Below are positions 37,867 to 48,091 of a stretch of DNA of 64,000 nucleotides, in pieces (positions within the stretch are counted from its first letter, which is position 1; each line of letters begins with the position of its first letter). The stretch comes from Paramacrobiotus metropolitanus (Eukaryota > Tardigrada > Eutardigrada > Parachela > Macrobiotidae). The stretch covers positions 62,001 to 126,000 of the forward strand of contig NW_026570412.1 of assembly GCF_019649055.1 (NCBI RefSeq), written 5' to 3'. The position numbers and the translations under genes are program-made. The notes under the pieces were generated by a model, which was not told the origin of the DNA, did not search any database, and saw only the letters and a program-made list of their open reading frames with translations.

Positions 37867-38415
37867 ATGAAATTTAAATTGTCCAGGTCATCTTCGATTG
37901 CTGTTTTCTTTTTCCGTTTCTTATCTCGCTTATTCTGACTACGTGTCTTAAACAGTCCGGAACTCGAGGACGTTTACAGTCGAAGTCGTTGTCCACGTGG
38001 ATTCCCATCACATAACACTCGTCCTCCTGTTGAATTCTTTTCCAGTTCATTGCCTAAATCTCACAGGCCATCACTCGTTTATCTGGTCACCATGTCACTG
38101 ACACGCCTCTGGCAGGCTTTCTCCTGCTTCCTAGGCAAGACGCTCTTATTTGAACAAGGCAAGCGTTCGCTTATCTCGGGAAACTTAGCAGGGCGGGGCC
38201 GCAGCGTACACCACTGATACCTAGGTCCATTGACCGGTTCTCACACTGACCTCCTCAAAGGTCGTCCCACCGTCATAATAGCTCCCTCCGTCTCCGTGGT
38301 CTGACCTCTTGATCTGCCATAGGCCCGAGCATTGCCGTCGTTTATCACTGGCGTGGATCCAGTCTTCTGCTCCAGTGGCGTGGCTCACACCACGGCTTGC
38401 ACCGATCAGGTGCAT
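37867..38415 (-). pseudogene. Unit-borne gene relic, best-kept C-terminal tail (unit 4)
   Basis: The minus-strand frame from about 37,965 to 37,867 reads SSGLFKTRSQNKRDKKRKKK then TAIEDDLDNLNFIPE and a stop. It is uninterrupted, and near-identical in protein to the unit 1 copy despite nucleotide differences. The piece at 38,415-38,221 corresponds to the GC-rich block with IHASD seen in units 2 and 3. The middle of the gene, including the MADF-like part, is deleted. The basic run suggests a nuclear protein. Confidence 0.5.
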
Positions 38416-38926
38416 TCACTGCTTCCACTAAGCCCATTGTCTCGACTTGAGGTGGCGCCATAATACATTTATTATGGACCACTAAGGGCGCAAACAGCCA
38501 ACTGTTTGTTGTCATCAGGACAACAAGGGCGAATTGCTATCGCAGTTGTCATGCTAGACGGACAACAAACAGAGGTCACTAAAGGACAACACATTCTCGT
38601 GATATCAGTGCCACTCCATTACGCCACAGTTGGCGTACATTACTGCGTTTCGGTTTAAGGTTTCATAGGAAGGTAAACGGTGTTCAGTATTCGTGTTGAT
38701 CAGTAAGATTTGTAGTATTCTGCGCACAGTCTTGTGGACGTGCCTATTTCGATGCGTTTTGCCGAAGTCCGGCAGAAGGGTGGATGCGATTTCGTGGAAC
38801 ATCCACCATCCATTTAATTTTCCTGCCGGTTACAATTTTCTGGCAAGGGACAAATAGAGCCGTGCGATTTCCTAGTTTTCCTTGCCAAAACTGAAGGTGC
38901 CAAAAATCAATGATTTAGGGGGCGTA

Positions 38927-40809
38927 CAGTGGACTGCAAAAAGGTGTTACATTCGGTCCGCGACCGACCATTTATTAGCCAAGACCAAATGACCAACAAA
39001 ATGACCAATAAAAAAACATGCAACTGCGCGCAGACTCATGCTGAACCGAAGCACTTGCGCCGCACAAACTTCCAAACCAAAACTATCAACTAATATCTCA
39101 AACGAATGAGAAAAAAATTACAAGAAATTTGATACCGAACGGGCTGTGTTTTATGAAGTCTAAGTGAAAATTGAGACACCCAAAGTTTCTCGTAGAGAAA
39201 AGCACTGCGTTAAAACTAAAACCAAACCGTGGATCCAATTCTATGCTATGTCTACGAGAAAATTTGGGTGCCTGGCTTTTCTCGCAGATCACATAAAAAA
39301 CAACTTGTTTGGTATCAGAATTTTTGTAATTTGTTTCTCTTTCGTTTGATGTATCGGTGGATAGTTTTCGTTGGGAAACGTGCAAGTTGCCAGTGATAAT
39401 ATCAGCAGGCCTATATCCAGCCCGGAATTTGGCTGGTTGAGTACAGGTAAGTTTTTGGTTGCGCGCGTTTTGTGGGTGGGTGGGTTTGTGTAACTGTGAA
39501 GTATTGTATAAGTAAACTTTAATAGTTAATTAATACTACATAGTTAATGATGTGTACAGCAACTGCGCAGCAGGTAGAGTGACAGGAATATAACGGGAAG
39601 ACGTATGAAGTAAAACAGTAGTTGCTAGGACAGCAACGTACACGACAACTCGTCCCCACGTATCGAAAGTGATACGGAATTAAGTATCGGAATTGTAATT
39701 GTACGTACAGGATGTAGAAACGAACTTGCATAGAATTTAGCAGTTAGGTAAGCACTTGTAATTAAGTAGCGTATTAGCGAAACCGTATAAGCAAGTATAA
39801 GAATTAATCCGTATAAATTAAAGTATTGCACTGCATTGTAAAGTGCATGTAGGAGTACGATCCCGGATCCAGGCAACCGAACTGGAACGGCAACAGGAAT
39901 GCGAGTTGAAATTCATCGCATCATCTAAGTGCTGGAAATACGGTGTAAACCATACGAACCGTAGTAGCAAGGTTATCCAAACTCAAAGTGTAAGGCGCCA
40001 GACGAAGGATTAAACCATTGCGTAATCAGCTCGAGTAAGGTTGTAACTTGTACGAAACTGTGTATTGTACTCCAGGACAGGACGTACTGTACATTCGTAC
40101 ATAACGCGTTTAGGTTGCTCTGCGGATTGCGGAAGGAGGTAAACAAGGATACGTACTGTACGGAATAACAAGACTGCAGAGCAAACGCTGCATAGAACAA
40201 TGGTGAACGCAGGCCATGACAACAACCAACAGCAACTGAATGGAAATTCCCGAAAATGACGTATAGTGCGAAACAGCGCTCTGCAAGGTCATCAGGGCGT
40301 TACGAAGAATTCGCTCCATCCAGATCATCCAGAAGGAAGATTGGCATTACGTTGAGCAGTTTGGCAATGCACGTTCAGGCAACTACACGGAACGAATATC
40401 CGTTGGTAGCGCTATGGTACTGGCAGGGCGGTACCAGCAGTAAATAATATCCACCAGCATCGTGGGGAAAAGGGTGGCAGAGCATCCGCTGCCGAAAAGG
40501 TGTGGGACGGTGGCAGTCTGCCAGGCGAGTGCATGCGGAATCGGCATCGGATCCCTCCCATGGCAGATTATGACCGTAGAGTGTAGTCGTAGGAGAAATT
40601 AGTAAGCATGAATTCGAATTCTTCACGCCAATGTGAAGTATTGTATAAGTAATACTTTAATAGTTAATTAATACTACATAGTTAATGATGTGTACAGCAA
40701 CTGCGCAGCAGGTAGAATGACAGGAATATAACAGGAAGACGTATGAAGTAAAACAGTAGTTGCTAGGACAGCAACGTACACGACAGTAACACCTTTTTGC
40801 AGTACATTG
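38927..40809. mobile_element. Tc1/mariner-like foldback MITE, split by an LTR element
   Basis: The left end TACAGTGGACTGCAAAAAGG (from 38,925) and the right end, in reverse complement TACAATGTACTGCAAAAAGG (to 40,811), form an inverted repeat continuing into GTGTTACA and flanked by TA, as in Tc1/mariner elements. Inside, arms at about 39,098-39,196 and 39,252-39,350 are inverted copies of each other: both strands encode a peptide ending GI-x2-x-VI-x-FSFV. Without the nested LTR element (39,495-40,785 plus 5 bp) the element is about 590 bp. One caveat is that the left-end sequence also occurs at about 32,045 with no element beside it, so the exact left border is uncertain. Confidence 0.65.
39495..40785 (-). 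mobile_element. Miniature LTR retrotransposon (TRIM-like)
   Basis: Two direct repeats, 39,495-39,647 (153 bp) and 40,632-40,785 (154 bp), start TGTGAAGTATTG and end CACGACA, and differ by two substitutions and a small indel by eye. They are flanked by the 5-bp duplication GTAAC (39,490-39,494 and 40,786-40,790). The 984-bp interior has no Gag or Pol. Read on the minus strand, the sequence next to the LTR is T-TGGCGTGAAGAATTCG, which looks like a tRNA primer-binding site beginning TGG, and the other end has a purine-rich GTGGGGACGAG. These suggest minus-strand orientation. It is non-autonomous, and LTR identity implies a recent insertion. Confidence 0.9.
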
Positions 40810-41188
40810 TATTTGCCATTTACCATAAAAACTTCCCTGACCTTCGGTGGCCCGACAATGATCTTTCGATCGACTGGGTTCTCGTTTTTCACGCTGAAGC
40901 GTGACAAGCATTTGATCAAACTGCCTTATTAGGTATTCACAAGCAAGTACGGGTACTTACAACTTCCGTCAGCGGTTGATGTGGGTCTTCAACAAACAAC
41001 CAAGCTCACGGTTGTTTATTAACGCTCTCGGTATCGTACATGTGTACGTAAAATCCAAAATGTCGGTGTTCGCACTAGCTTGTTCGTCTATAACCATATC
41101 CTTTTGAAAATATTCCAGCCTTGTAATAATAACAACATACAACCAAAATTAATAATTATGAGCTCTGTCAAAGTCAGTTAAAAATGCC

Positions 41189-41365
41189 TAAACATAAGAA
41201 TGCCGATTACGAATTTCCCATATTCGCAGCACTGGCAGTGATCGACAAGGGTGCCGTTAAGGCCAGCCTAAATAAGTCTAAACATAAGAATGCTGGTTAC
41301 GATTTCCCCGCAGCATTCCAAGTTTTCGCCAAGGTTGCTGTTAAGGTCAGTCTAAAATTAATAGG
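41189..41365. repeat. Two diverged copies of a 90-bp tandem repeat
   Basis: TAAACATAAGAATGC occurs at 41,189 and 41,279. On the plus strand an ATG at 41,184 opens a 95-codon frame in which the repeat gives HKNADYEFP and HKNAGYDFP, followed by similar Lys/Val/Ala-rich words. The differences between copies keep the frame, so a small repeat protein is possible. The frame ends at 41,471. No homologue is recognised. Confidence 0.45.
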
Positions 41366-41656
41366 ATTAAGCCGAGGTATGATCGCAGCGAATACCTTGT
41401 GCTTTGTAAGAAAAGGGTATAACAACCAGGTTTACAGGCACAATTTGAGCGAAGGCGTTACTGTCCGATAAGCCCGGTCGACCTGTGATTGCGCCTAACT
41501 TTGTTGGGAAGTCTGTCCACGACATCAGCTGTCGAACGGCCAGCACGGAAAAAAGCACCACTTTGTCTGTGTTGCCAGTGTGTTGAAGCAGGCTTCGAAC
41601 GATCACGTTGATATGTCAGGTAAAATGGAGGACAATTGTTAGGCTTTTTCTCAGCG

Positions 41657-42700
41657 CTAAGTAATTTCGCATCTCATCCAACATCCCACTCTGCGCATTA
41701 TTGATGCAATATATCGAGATCCTGCTATCTTGGAAAATTGTGCGTGCACGGATCCATAGAAGTAACGATAACGTTCTTCGATTTTCTTTTCCCAGTCGCC
41801 GAAGGAAAGATCGGGTTGGTTTTTAAATGTTGCAATACAAAGTTTACGGCATATCGTGAAATCGCTACCTTGAGAGAATTTTTCGATCAACCGTCGCTTC
41901 ATTTTCAGTTGAGATGCAGCTTTTTTTAGTTACCTAGTTGCAGTCCAAGATAAATGGTACTATTCTTCAATTTCCGCGAGAAAAATAGTAATCTATTTTT
42001 GCTATAAAATCTAGTAGTCATCTCCTTTCTTTTCCGTGTGAACTAACCTCCCGGTATTTCGTCCGCATAAACGCCATCGCAGACTCTGCATTTTCGTGAT
42101 GCCCTTCATACTGTGTTTGCACATGTCTCAGTTGATTCACCAAGCCACTCTGCTCCCGCTTCATCTGCTCCCGCGCCTCCTTCTTCTCGGCCAGCGTCTT
42201 GTTGTGCTCAGTGCGCAGCGCCTCCATCTTGTGCCCCGCCACGTGCAGCAGCCGATCCCGGTCCAGCAACCGCTGTTCCAGACTGGCCACCATCGTCTGG
42301 TAGTGCTGCACATCCAGGGTGATCTGCATAGGCTGGCCACTGTTGGTAGTGCCGGAAGTGGCCGTATCGAGTTCTGTCGCCCGCAACATGGAGTAGACGG
42401 GTTGCGTGTTTGCAAGGAACGGTGTTGAGGAACGGGGAAACCCCAATTGGCCTGCGTGTTGCAATAATTTTGTTGCAGTAATTTTGTACTATACTTTGTA
42501 CTGATTTTGTAGTTTGGTAATTTTGTTGCAATAATTTTATTAACGAAAACTAAGAAGAAATTGATTATTAAGAAGGCATAATTATTCAGATTAAAAATGA
42601 TTCATAGCAAAACAAATTCGAACAAAACATTAGGCACACATTCTTCGGGCAACATAAACAACTCTTCGTTTAACTCACAAACCGACATCGCATGAGCCAC
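41657..42700 (-). pseudogene. F-box-like locus, diverged copy
   Basis: On the minus strand, a piece near 42,690-42,620 reads NEELFMLPEE, the F-box start also seen at 14,075. A piece at about 41,990-41,940 resembles FSREIEE. The open frame 41,902-41,657 contains IATFKNQPDLSFGDWEKKIE and RYRYFYGSVHAQF, which is the healthy form of the broken reading at 13,600-13,440. The frame after the F-box start runs out quickly (NVLFEFVLL), so either an intron or decay intervenes. The coiled-coil exon at 42,048-42,464 lies between these pieces and may belong to the same gene. Confidence 0.4.
42048..42464 (-). CDS. Candidate coiled-coil exon
   Basis: A frame on the minus strand is open for 139 codons and ends at a donor, GAG|GTTAGT, at 42,048/42,047. 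The same GTTAGT donor type is used at 49,443 and 47,291. The first ATG in frame is near residue 26, at about 42,389. Residues from MVASLEQRLLDRDRLL through EKKEAREQMKREQSG to the end follow a heptad pattern without prolines, so a coiled coil is likely. The GC content is higher than that of its flanks. It has no counterpart in units 1-4. The protein family is not recognised; it may be an internal exon of the F-box-like locus or an independent gene. Confidence 0.5.
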
Positions 42701-45700
42701 CAGCCAGAAACTTATCCAAGCTGTCATACTCCCCAGCGGGGCCAGGGTCATCAGCCGGAAACGATGGCATTCGGCATGACATCCCACATGGGTTCGGTCA
42801 GGACAGCCGCGGCAGCAATCGGCACTTGCTACGGCGAATTGGCAAGGGCGACTGGTTGGGCTTGGCCTGGAGCGGCGGAGAGGAAGGCCAAACGCGCATG
42901 CGGGCAACCCGGGCTGTTTGTATGTTGTTGGTGGATCACCTTCGATGTTATCGAAATGGCGATTTCTTGTCAGAATCTCTTTCGAATGTTTTGCCATTAT
43001 TGTTCACTGTGTGGAGACACTGAGCGGAAAACGAGCAACAAGAACACGAACAACCGCAAGTGTCTTGTTGGCCAAGAGCAACCGAACGACAGCAACGGCT
43101 ACGCCGCTATAAATAGACAAACAAATGCCCGGAAGGGCAAGGAACACACATCACGGGTGTACCAGTGAGGGCCGTGACAACTGGGTAATCGTTGTCGCAA
43201 CGGCGCCGCCGTCCTCTTATAATCTCCGATCGTCCTGCGAACGACGGTATACTCTGGTCCCCAACCATAATCGAGCTGATGGAAACGTCGACCTCCAGAT
43301 GTTTCACCGGATAATATACTGGTTGATTTTTCGGCTAGCCGCTGCAGCATCTTTGCGGTAATGGGGAGTACTCGTTAAGTTGGATATGATGGAGTTAGCT
43401 GAAATTCAGTGGTAAGCCGATGGTTCCCATCTTTGGTATTGTTTGGGGTTTGGGCAAAGGGTTATGTTCTTAGGAATTTTACTTACAATTATAAATACTA
43501 ATACCTTATTTCATATAAACGACGCATTTTAATTCCGACTCAATGTAATTATTTGAGATTTTCGAGTATAATCAGTTTCACAGTCCGGAGTGGCTCCGCT
43601 ATGTTTTCACATTATTTCACTTAATTCTGGCAGGTCCAAAAAATTTCCGTTGAGCCAATGCACAATACGTGAAAATGGTTGCATGCAAAATTTTTGAATG
43701 GCAGCAGAGTTACTTTCTCTCGAAGTGCCGTGTCGCAAACAAGTTAGTATTAGCAACCCCGATATCATGTGATCACGCATGTGGGTATGGGATTATAAAG
43801 CAAAATGTCTTGCCAAAAGGATGGCTGTTACGTAAATTGGTAGCTGTTACTGAATTCAAAACTTATTGAGAGCCAGGCACGGCACATTGCTCCAGCTTTT
43901 CAGTTGTTTAATTCCCCTATGTTGTTACCGGAACGCCTTCGGCCTTATCGAAACACTTGGGTGGTTAGGGAGCTATTCGATAAAAGAAGGTCAGAAGTTA
44001 ACAGAACTTCCTATGGATGGCAAGTGCGTACTTCTCTAGGTCTCGCCGCTCTTACGATGAATTTAATTTAGGAGCAAGTTTAGATACTTTCTCATATGAA
44101 TTTTTTAAACAAAGTTACAAACTCCGGAGTTCATTTAGCCAGGCAAAATGTAACGAACCCGTACATACGTTTTAAATAATTTTTTCATATAATCTGACTG
44201 GATTTTGGCGGCGACTGGCGACGTTTGCAAGAAGACGCATTTGCAGATAAGAATTAAATTAAAACGGCTGTGCAAACGAACCGGAAGCGGAAGAAATAGC
44301 AAACAAGCCGACAGCGGGAAACCCTGCATGTAACATTGTCATTAGAGTGTTCCCTAATCGAGATGGTGTATGGTACCGTACTGCTAAACGTAGCAGGGTG
44401 AATACAGTTTGTGAATTAACTCGACTGTCACCACTTCCCGGTCGAATCCAAACGTACTTTATACAGTAGATTGGATCTCGTCACATAACGGTACTCGTCA
44501 CATAACGGTTTCATCCTGAAAATCCAAGTCGAACGTGAATGTGGTTAGTTAGAACTTATACACAGGGTCATGTAAGCATAAAGCATCTTTGCAAAAAGAT
44601 GGCGTGTAAAATGGCATTAATACCATTGTGATTTGTCTACTGTTCTATTGCAGCGATGTTATACGAGAACTATGCAGTATCAAGAACTATGCAGTATATT
44701 TACAACTTGCAGCATTTAACGCATACTGTAAGGTAGCCTGTGGTTTCCGTATCTAGCAGCATTTCGGATGTCATCTAATGACATTCGTTTGCTTGCTAAG
44801 TTCGGATATCAAGGTGTGTATTCTTCGTTGTGCTATGTAATTTAACTGGAAAATACAAAAGCAGTTGTTCGGAGCTTGAATAATGCAAAGTGCGTCCTTC
44901 CATAATATTATCGTACAGTAAAGCGGTGTGGCTTGCGAGTTGCGATATAGGTACATACGATGATACGAGTATTACGTCGAAGTATACGCAAGGTTTTTTA
45001 TGATTGTAAACTGCGACCTGGCGTTCAACAGCAGCGCTTATAGCAAGGAGAATTCCGAAACGTACAGCTCAGTTTGTATACAAATGATCAAAGTGGACTG
45101 CACTACTTGCTTGCGTTACAGTCTGCCTTCCCACTCCAATTACCGTACGCATGCAGCTACATATTACAAATTTTTCGGCGCAAAAAAAAAACATTTTTGG
45201 TAGTTTTGCTACGATAATGCTACGGTCTGAGTCCTGACTAGCTATTCTTTTTTCGGGGGATTTCCATCCCGCAATTTCATGCTGTTCTTCCAGATCTGTA
45301 GCACAGTTGCACTGACTGCAGATTTCGCTGGTTCAGTTTGATGGTTTTTGGTATGGCGGCAACATCGCCATTAAAGTCGATGTTTCCGGGTTGTTGCGTC
45401 AAGGAGACGCGTGGCGCCCATACGGGGCGGCCCCACGTTATATCGGTGTGCCTACAAAGCGTTCAGCTGACCTCTTCCGCCGACAATCTGCCGATACATT
45501 CAAACTGCCACTCAAAGTTGGTATAATACTTTAAAAAGAGCCTGAAGCAGCTGTGGTAAAGCAAAGTACTGTGCGAAGTAGTTGTGCAGATATGTACTTT
45601 TATAAAAAATTCTCGAGGTAATCCGAAAATTGTAACGACTGCTCATTGTAACGACTGCTGCGCATTTCCTCGCATGATGTTCATGAATCTTTCGGTATCT

Positions 45701-46283
45701 TCTAATGTTTCAGCGAGCTGTTTTCGTAAAATGACTTTAGAGAAATCGTCATTTTAAGGCAATCCGTATCCATTGCCTATTAAGTGCATTCAGTTTCAAA
45801 GACGCATACAAGATAATGTATGTACAGCACACCAAAGTCTGTGCCACCTTACTTTATGTTAATAACGGTTAACATTAAGGGAAAATTAGCGTACAGAAAT
45901 TCTGCTGATTATATTATTTTCAGCTTCTGCAGTCTACACAGTGAAAGCTCATAAAATTTACAGATATTATATACGTAATTTAACGTAAGTCCATGGAATC
46001 CATGTAACCTTTTAAAATGTCCACGAAATAACTATCAGACTGGTCCAGTGACCCATAATATTTCAATACTCGTACATTAGAAGTGCAGGAAAAAGATATT
46101 TTATACAGATACAGTACAGGTATTGTACAGACAGTTACGTTGTTTCTGCCAATAACAAATTTCCCAAATATAGGCGTTCTTTGGAATCTTGGATACATTC
46201 AGCACGTTTGGCAAGAACGAGCACTAAGTGGCAACCATAATCAATCGTCGTCAGGACTTTCGGGCTGCGGTTGCACAGTGGAC

Positions 46284-47391
46284 CTAATAACACAGTGGGT
46301 TGATGTCGTCGGGATCTACCGGCGCAATGCCGAACGAAGTATCCTTCAACAGTTCAACCACAATGCGCTGCAGCCAGCGTGGATAATCCCGGATCTGCTT
46401 CAACGACAAGCCCAAGCGATTTAACGGTGGCGTACAGGATGTAGGGAAGATGGGGAATCGCTTTTTGCCGTAACTGCAATCATTGTGTAATGTGAACATT
46501 CCGGTTTTACCGGTTCCAAAAAATTTACTTTCAAAGCGCACAGCAAAGCTCAAGCCCGGCGTTCCACTTCGCGGTAACCATACTGTATCAGTGTATCCGC
46601 CCGATAGACTTGCACCACTGTCAGGTCCGGGCGTTTCTTCCCCTTGCCGGACAGTTCCTCTTGTAGGACAGTGATCACAAGCCTTACTACCACTGCGCGG
46701 CTTACACGTTGCTTCAAAGTGCTTGATTACTGAACTTGCATACTGATTACTGAGCTTGAATTTGTCCGAGCAAAGTATGTATAATGGCATCAGTTTTCCG
46801 GATACCAGACTCCTGCACCTGTAGTACAAGTCTGTCGGGCGGATACAGTATTATAACTGTCGCATTACTGTTATCATAAGTAATTACGGAGTAATGTCGT
46901 ATTTTACTTATTATATTGATATTATTATTCTTTATTATTGTTATTGGCTAAATATTTGCTTAACGTTAGAATTACATTTGAATAATATTATTACATCAGA
47001 AATACAGTGGGTAGACGGGTAAGAGACCACATGACCAGGTGACTTGTAGTGATCGCTTTAAAGCGAGATGTAAAGAGAAATCCAGAGTCAGCGTGATTTC
47101 TTGAAGCTGGTGGATATACTAACAGTACGCGAGTCACTACAATGCCTCATCCGCGAAAAACAATAGCATGCGACTGGTTTAAAAAATCCTCCGGATATGG
47201 TGCTCGCAACTGGGCCCTTAAACTCGTTATAAACAGTACAAAATCGTAATGTATTCCGAAGTCAGCACGCCCATGTAGTCTTGTACTAACCAGGGACGCG
47301 TCACCGGCCCCCCCTCTCCGAAAAATTTCATTTTTTGCAGGATGATAGAGTAACAATAGGGTTTACCAAAAAGATTTATTTCATCTGCCAT
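46284..47391 (-). CDS. Two-exon gene, possible BED-type finger protein
   Basis: Exon 1 starts at an ATG with a perfect Kozak context (GACCATGG) at 47,391 and ends at donor CTG|GTTAGT at 47,291. Exon 2 starts after acceptor CTACAG at 46,818 and runs to a stop at 46,284. Lengths 101 and 535 give exactly 212 codons, so the phases fit. The first exon encodes MADEINLFGKPYCYS and GGPVTRPW. Exon 2 contains SSVIKHFEATCKP then CDHC, resembling the first half of a BED zinc finger (aromatic, then C-x2-C), but I see no clear histidine pair. A neighbouring frame in the middle of exon 2 also looks protein-like (GKKRPDLTVVQVYRADTLIQ), so a frameshift is possible. The ending PRWLQRIVVELLKD looks helical. Confidence 0.5.
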
Positions 47392-47939
47392 GGTCAACAT
47401 CGAGTGGCCAAACAAAAATTAAGAAGTTAAAGCAACGCTATGCCACAGCCAATGCACTGCTTAATAAGATTTAATACGAGCTACTTCATACGCTATAGTG
47501 TACGAGGTTTTAACCATGCAGTCTGACTGTATTTTCAATATTCCGTTAATAAGCCTTTTTTCTGAAGCTGGTTGGCTGCGTTATCAGATGATGGTTATTT
47601 TTAAGAGGGAATCTGCAGGTGCTCAGATTTACATTTCAGTTTGCGCTATCAGTTTTTAGCACGAATACTGCTTGCACGAAAACCGAAGTAAAAAGGACCT
47701 ACAGATCTACTTCTAAAAAAATAAATCACTGCCATTTACAAGTACTGTACATAATAAGCTCGTTTCGGAAACGAAAACGGGTAAACGTAAAATATTGAGC
47801 TCGCATAAGCCTCGTACGATAGCGTATCAATTGGTTGCATTAAATCGGGCACTTAAAATCCGAAGCAATGCTTTGGCTATAGGCTATAACATAGCGTATC
47901 TTTAACTTGTAAATTTTGTTTGGCCACGCCCTACTGACC

Positions 47940-48034
47940 ATGGCAGATGAAACTATTTTTTTAGGTATACCCTACTGTTACTCTGTCATCTTGCAAAAAA
48001 CGAAATTTTTTGGGGGGCCGGTGACGCGTCCCTG
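47940..48034 (+). pseudogene. Inverted copy of the first exon at 47,291-47,391
   Basis: On the plus strand, GACCATGGCAGATGAAAC starts a 95-bp open stretch encoding MADETIFLGIPYCYSVILQ and GGPVTRPW, ending at donor CTG|GTAAGT. It matches the minus-strand exon at 47,391-47,291. The 6-bp length difference is two codons, and several differences are silent (Tyr, Leu and Phe codons). The two lie head to head about 550 bp apart. No second exon can be joined to this copy, and it sits inside the last visible intron of the F-box gene on the other strand, so it is probably an orphan exon. Confidence 0.55.
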
Positions 48035-48091
48035 GTAAGTTATCACTAGAATACTAAACTTGTTGTTTACTACATTTAAAGTACACTTACA

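Larger units (their letters stand above)
32457..38926. repeat. Large tandem unit 4
   Basis: This copy starts with ACTTCCCTGGCCTTCGGTGG, which recurs at 40,830 as the start of unit 5. It holds a shortened integrase fragment, one 125-bp repeat unit at 33,805, and a deletion at 34,180 joining the equivalent of 12,607 to that of 14,128. It also has an 828-bp insert at about 34,708, a long block nearly identical to unit 1 (36,560-37,740) and the tail of the unit-borne gene. Outside the entries listed, no gene is visible. Confidence 0.8.
40810..45520. repeat. Diverged tandem unit 5
   Basis: The first 270 bp (to about 41,080) match the start of unit 4 (32,457-32,700). Later landmarks keep unit order but are much more diverged: the F-box-like locus (41,657-42,700), the GTTGTCG...GCGCCGCC block at 43,190 (14,490 in unit 2), the stem-loop at 44,765 and the ATTTCCATCCC block at 45,257. 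It lacks the integrase and minisatellite. Bases 43,370-44,690 and 45,530-46,280 show nothing recognisable. Confidence 0.6.

Noticed and set aside
44340-44480. Possible tRNA B-box (GGTCGAATCC)
   Set aside because: No A-box at the right distance and no cloverleaf can be drawn.
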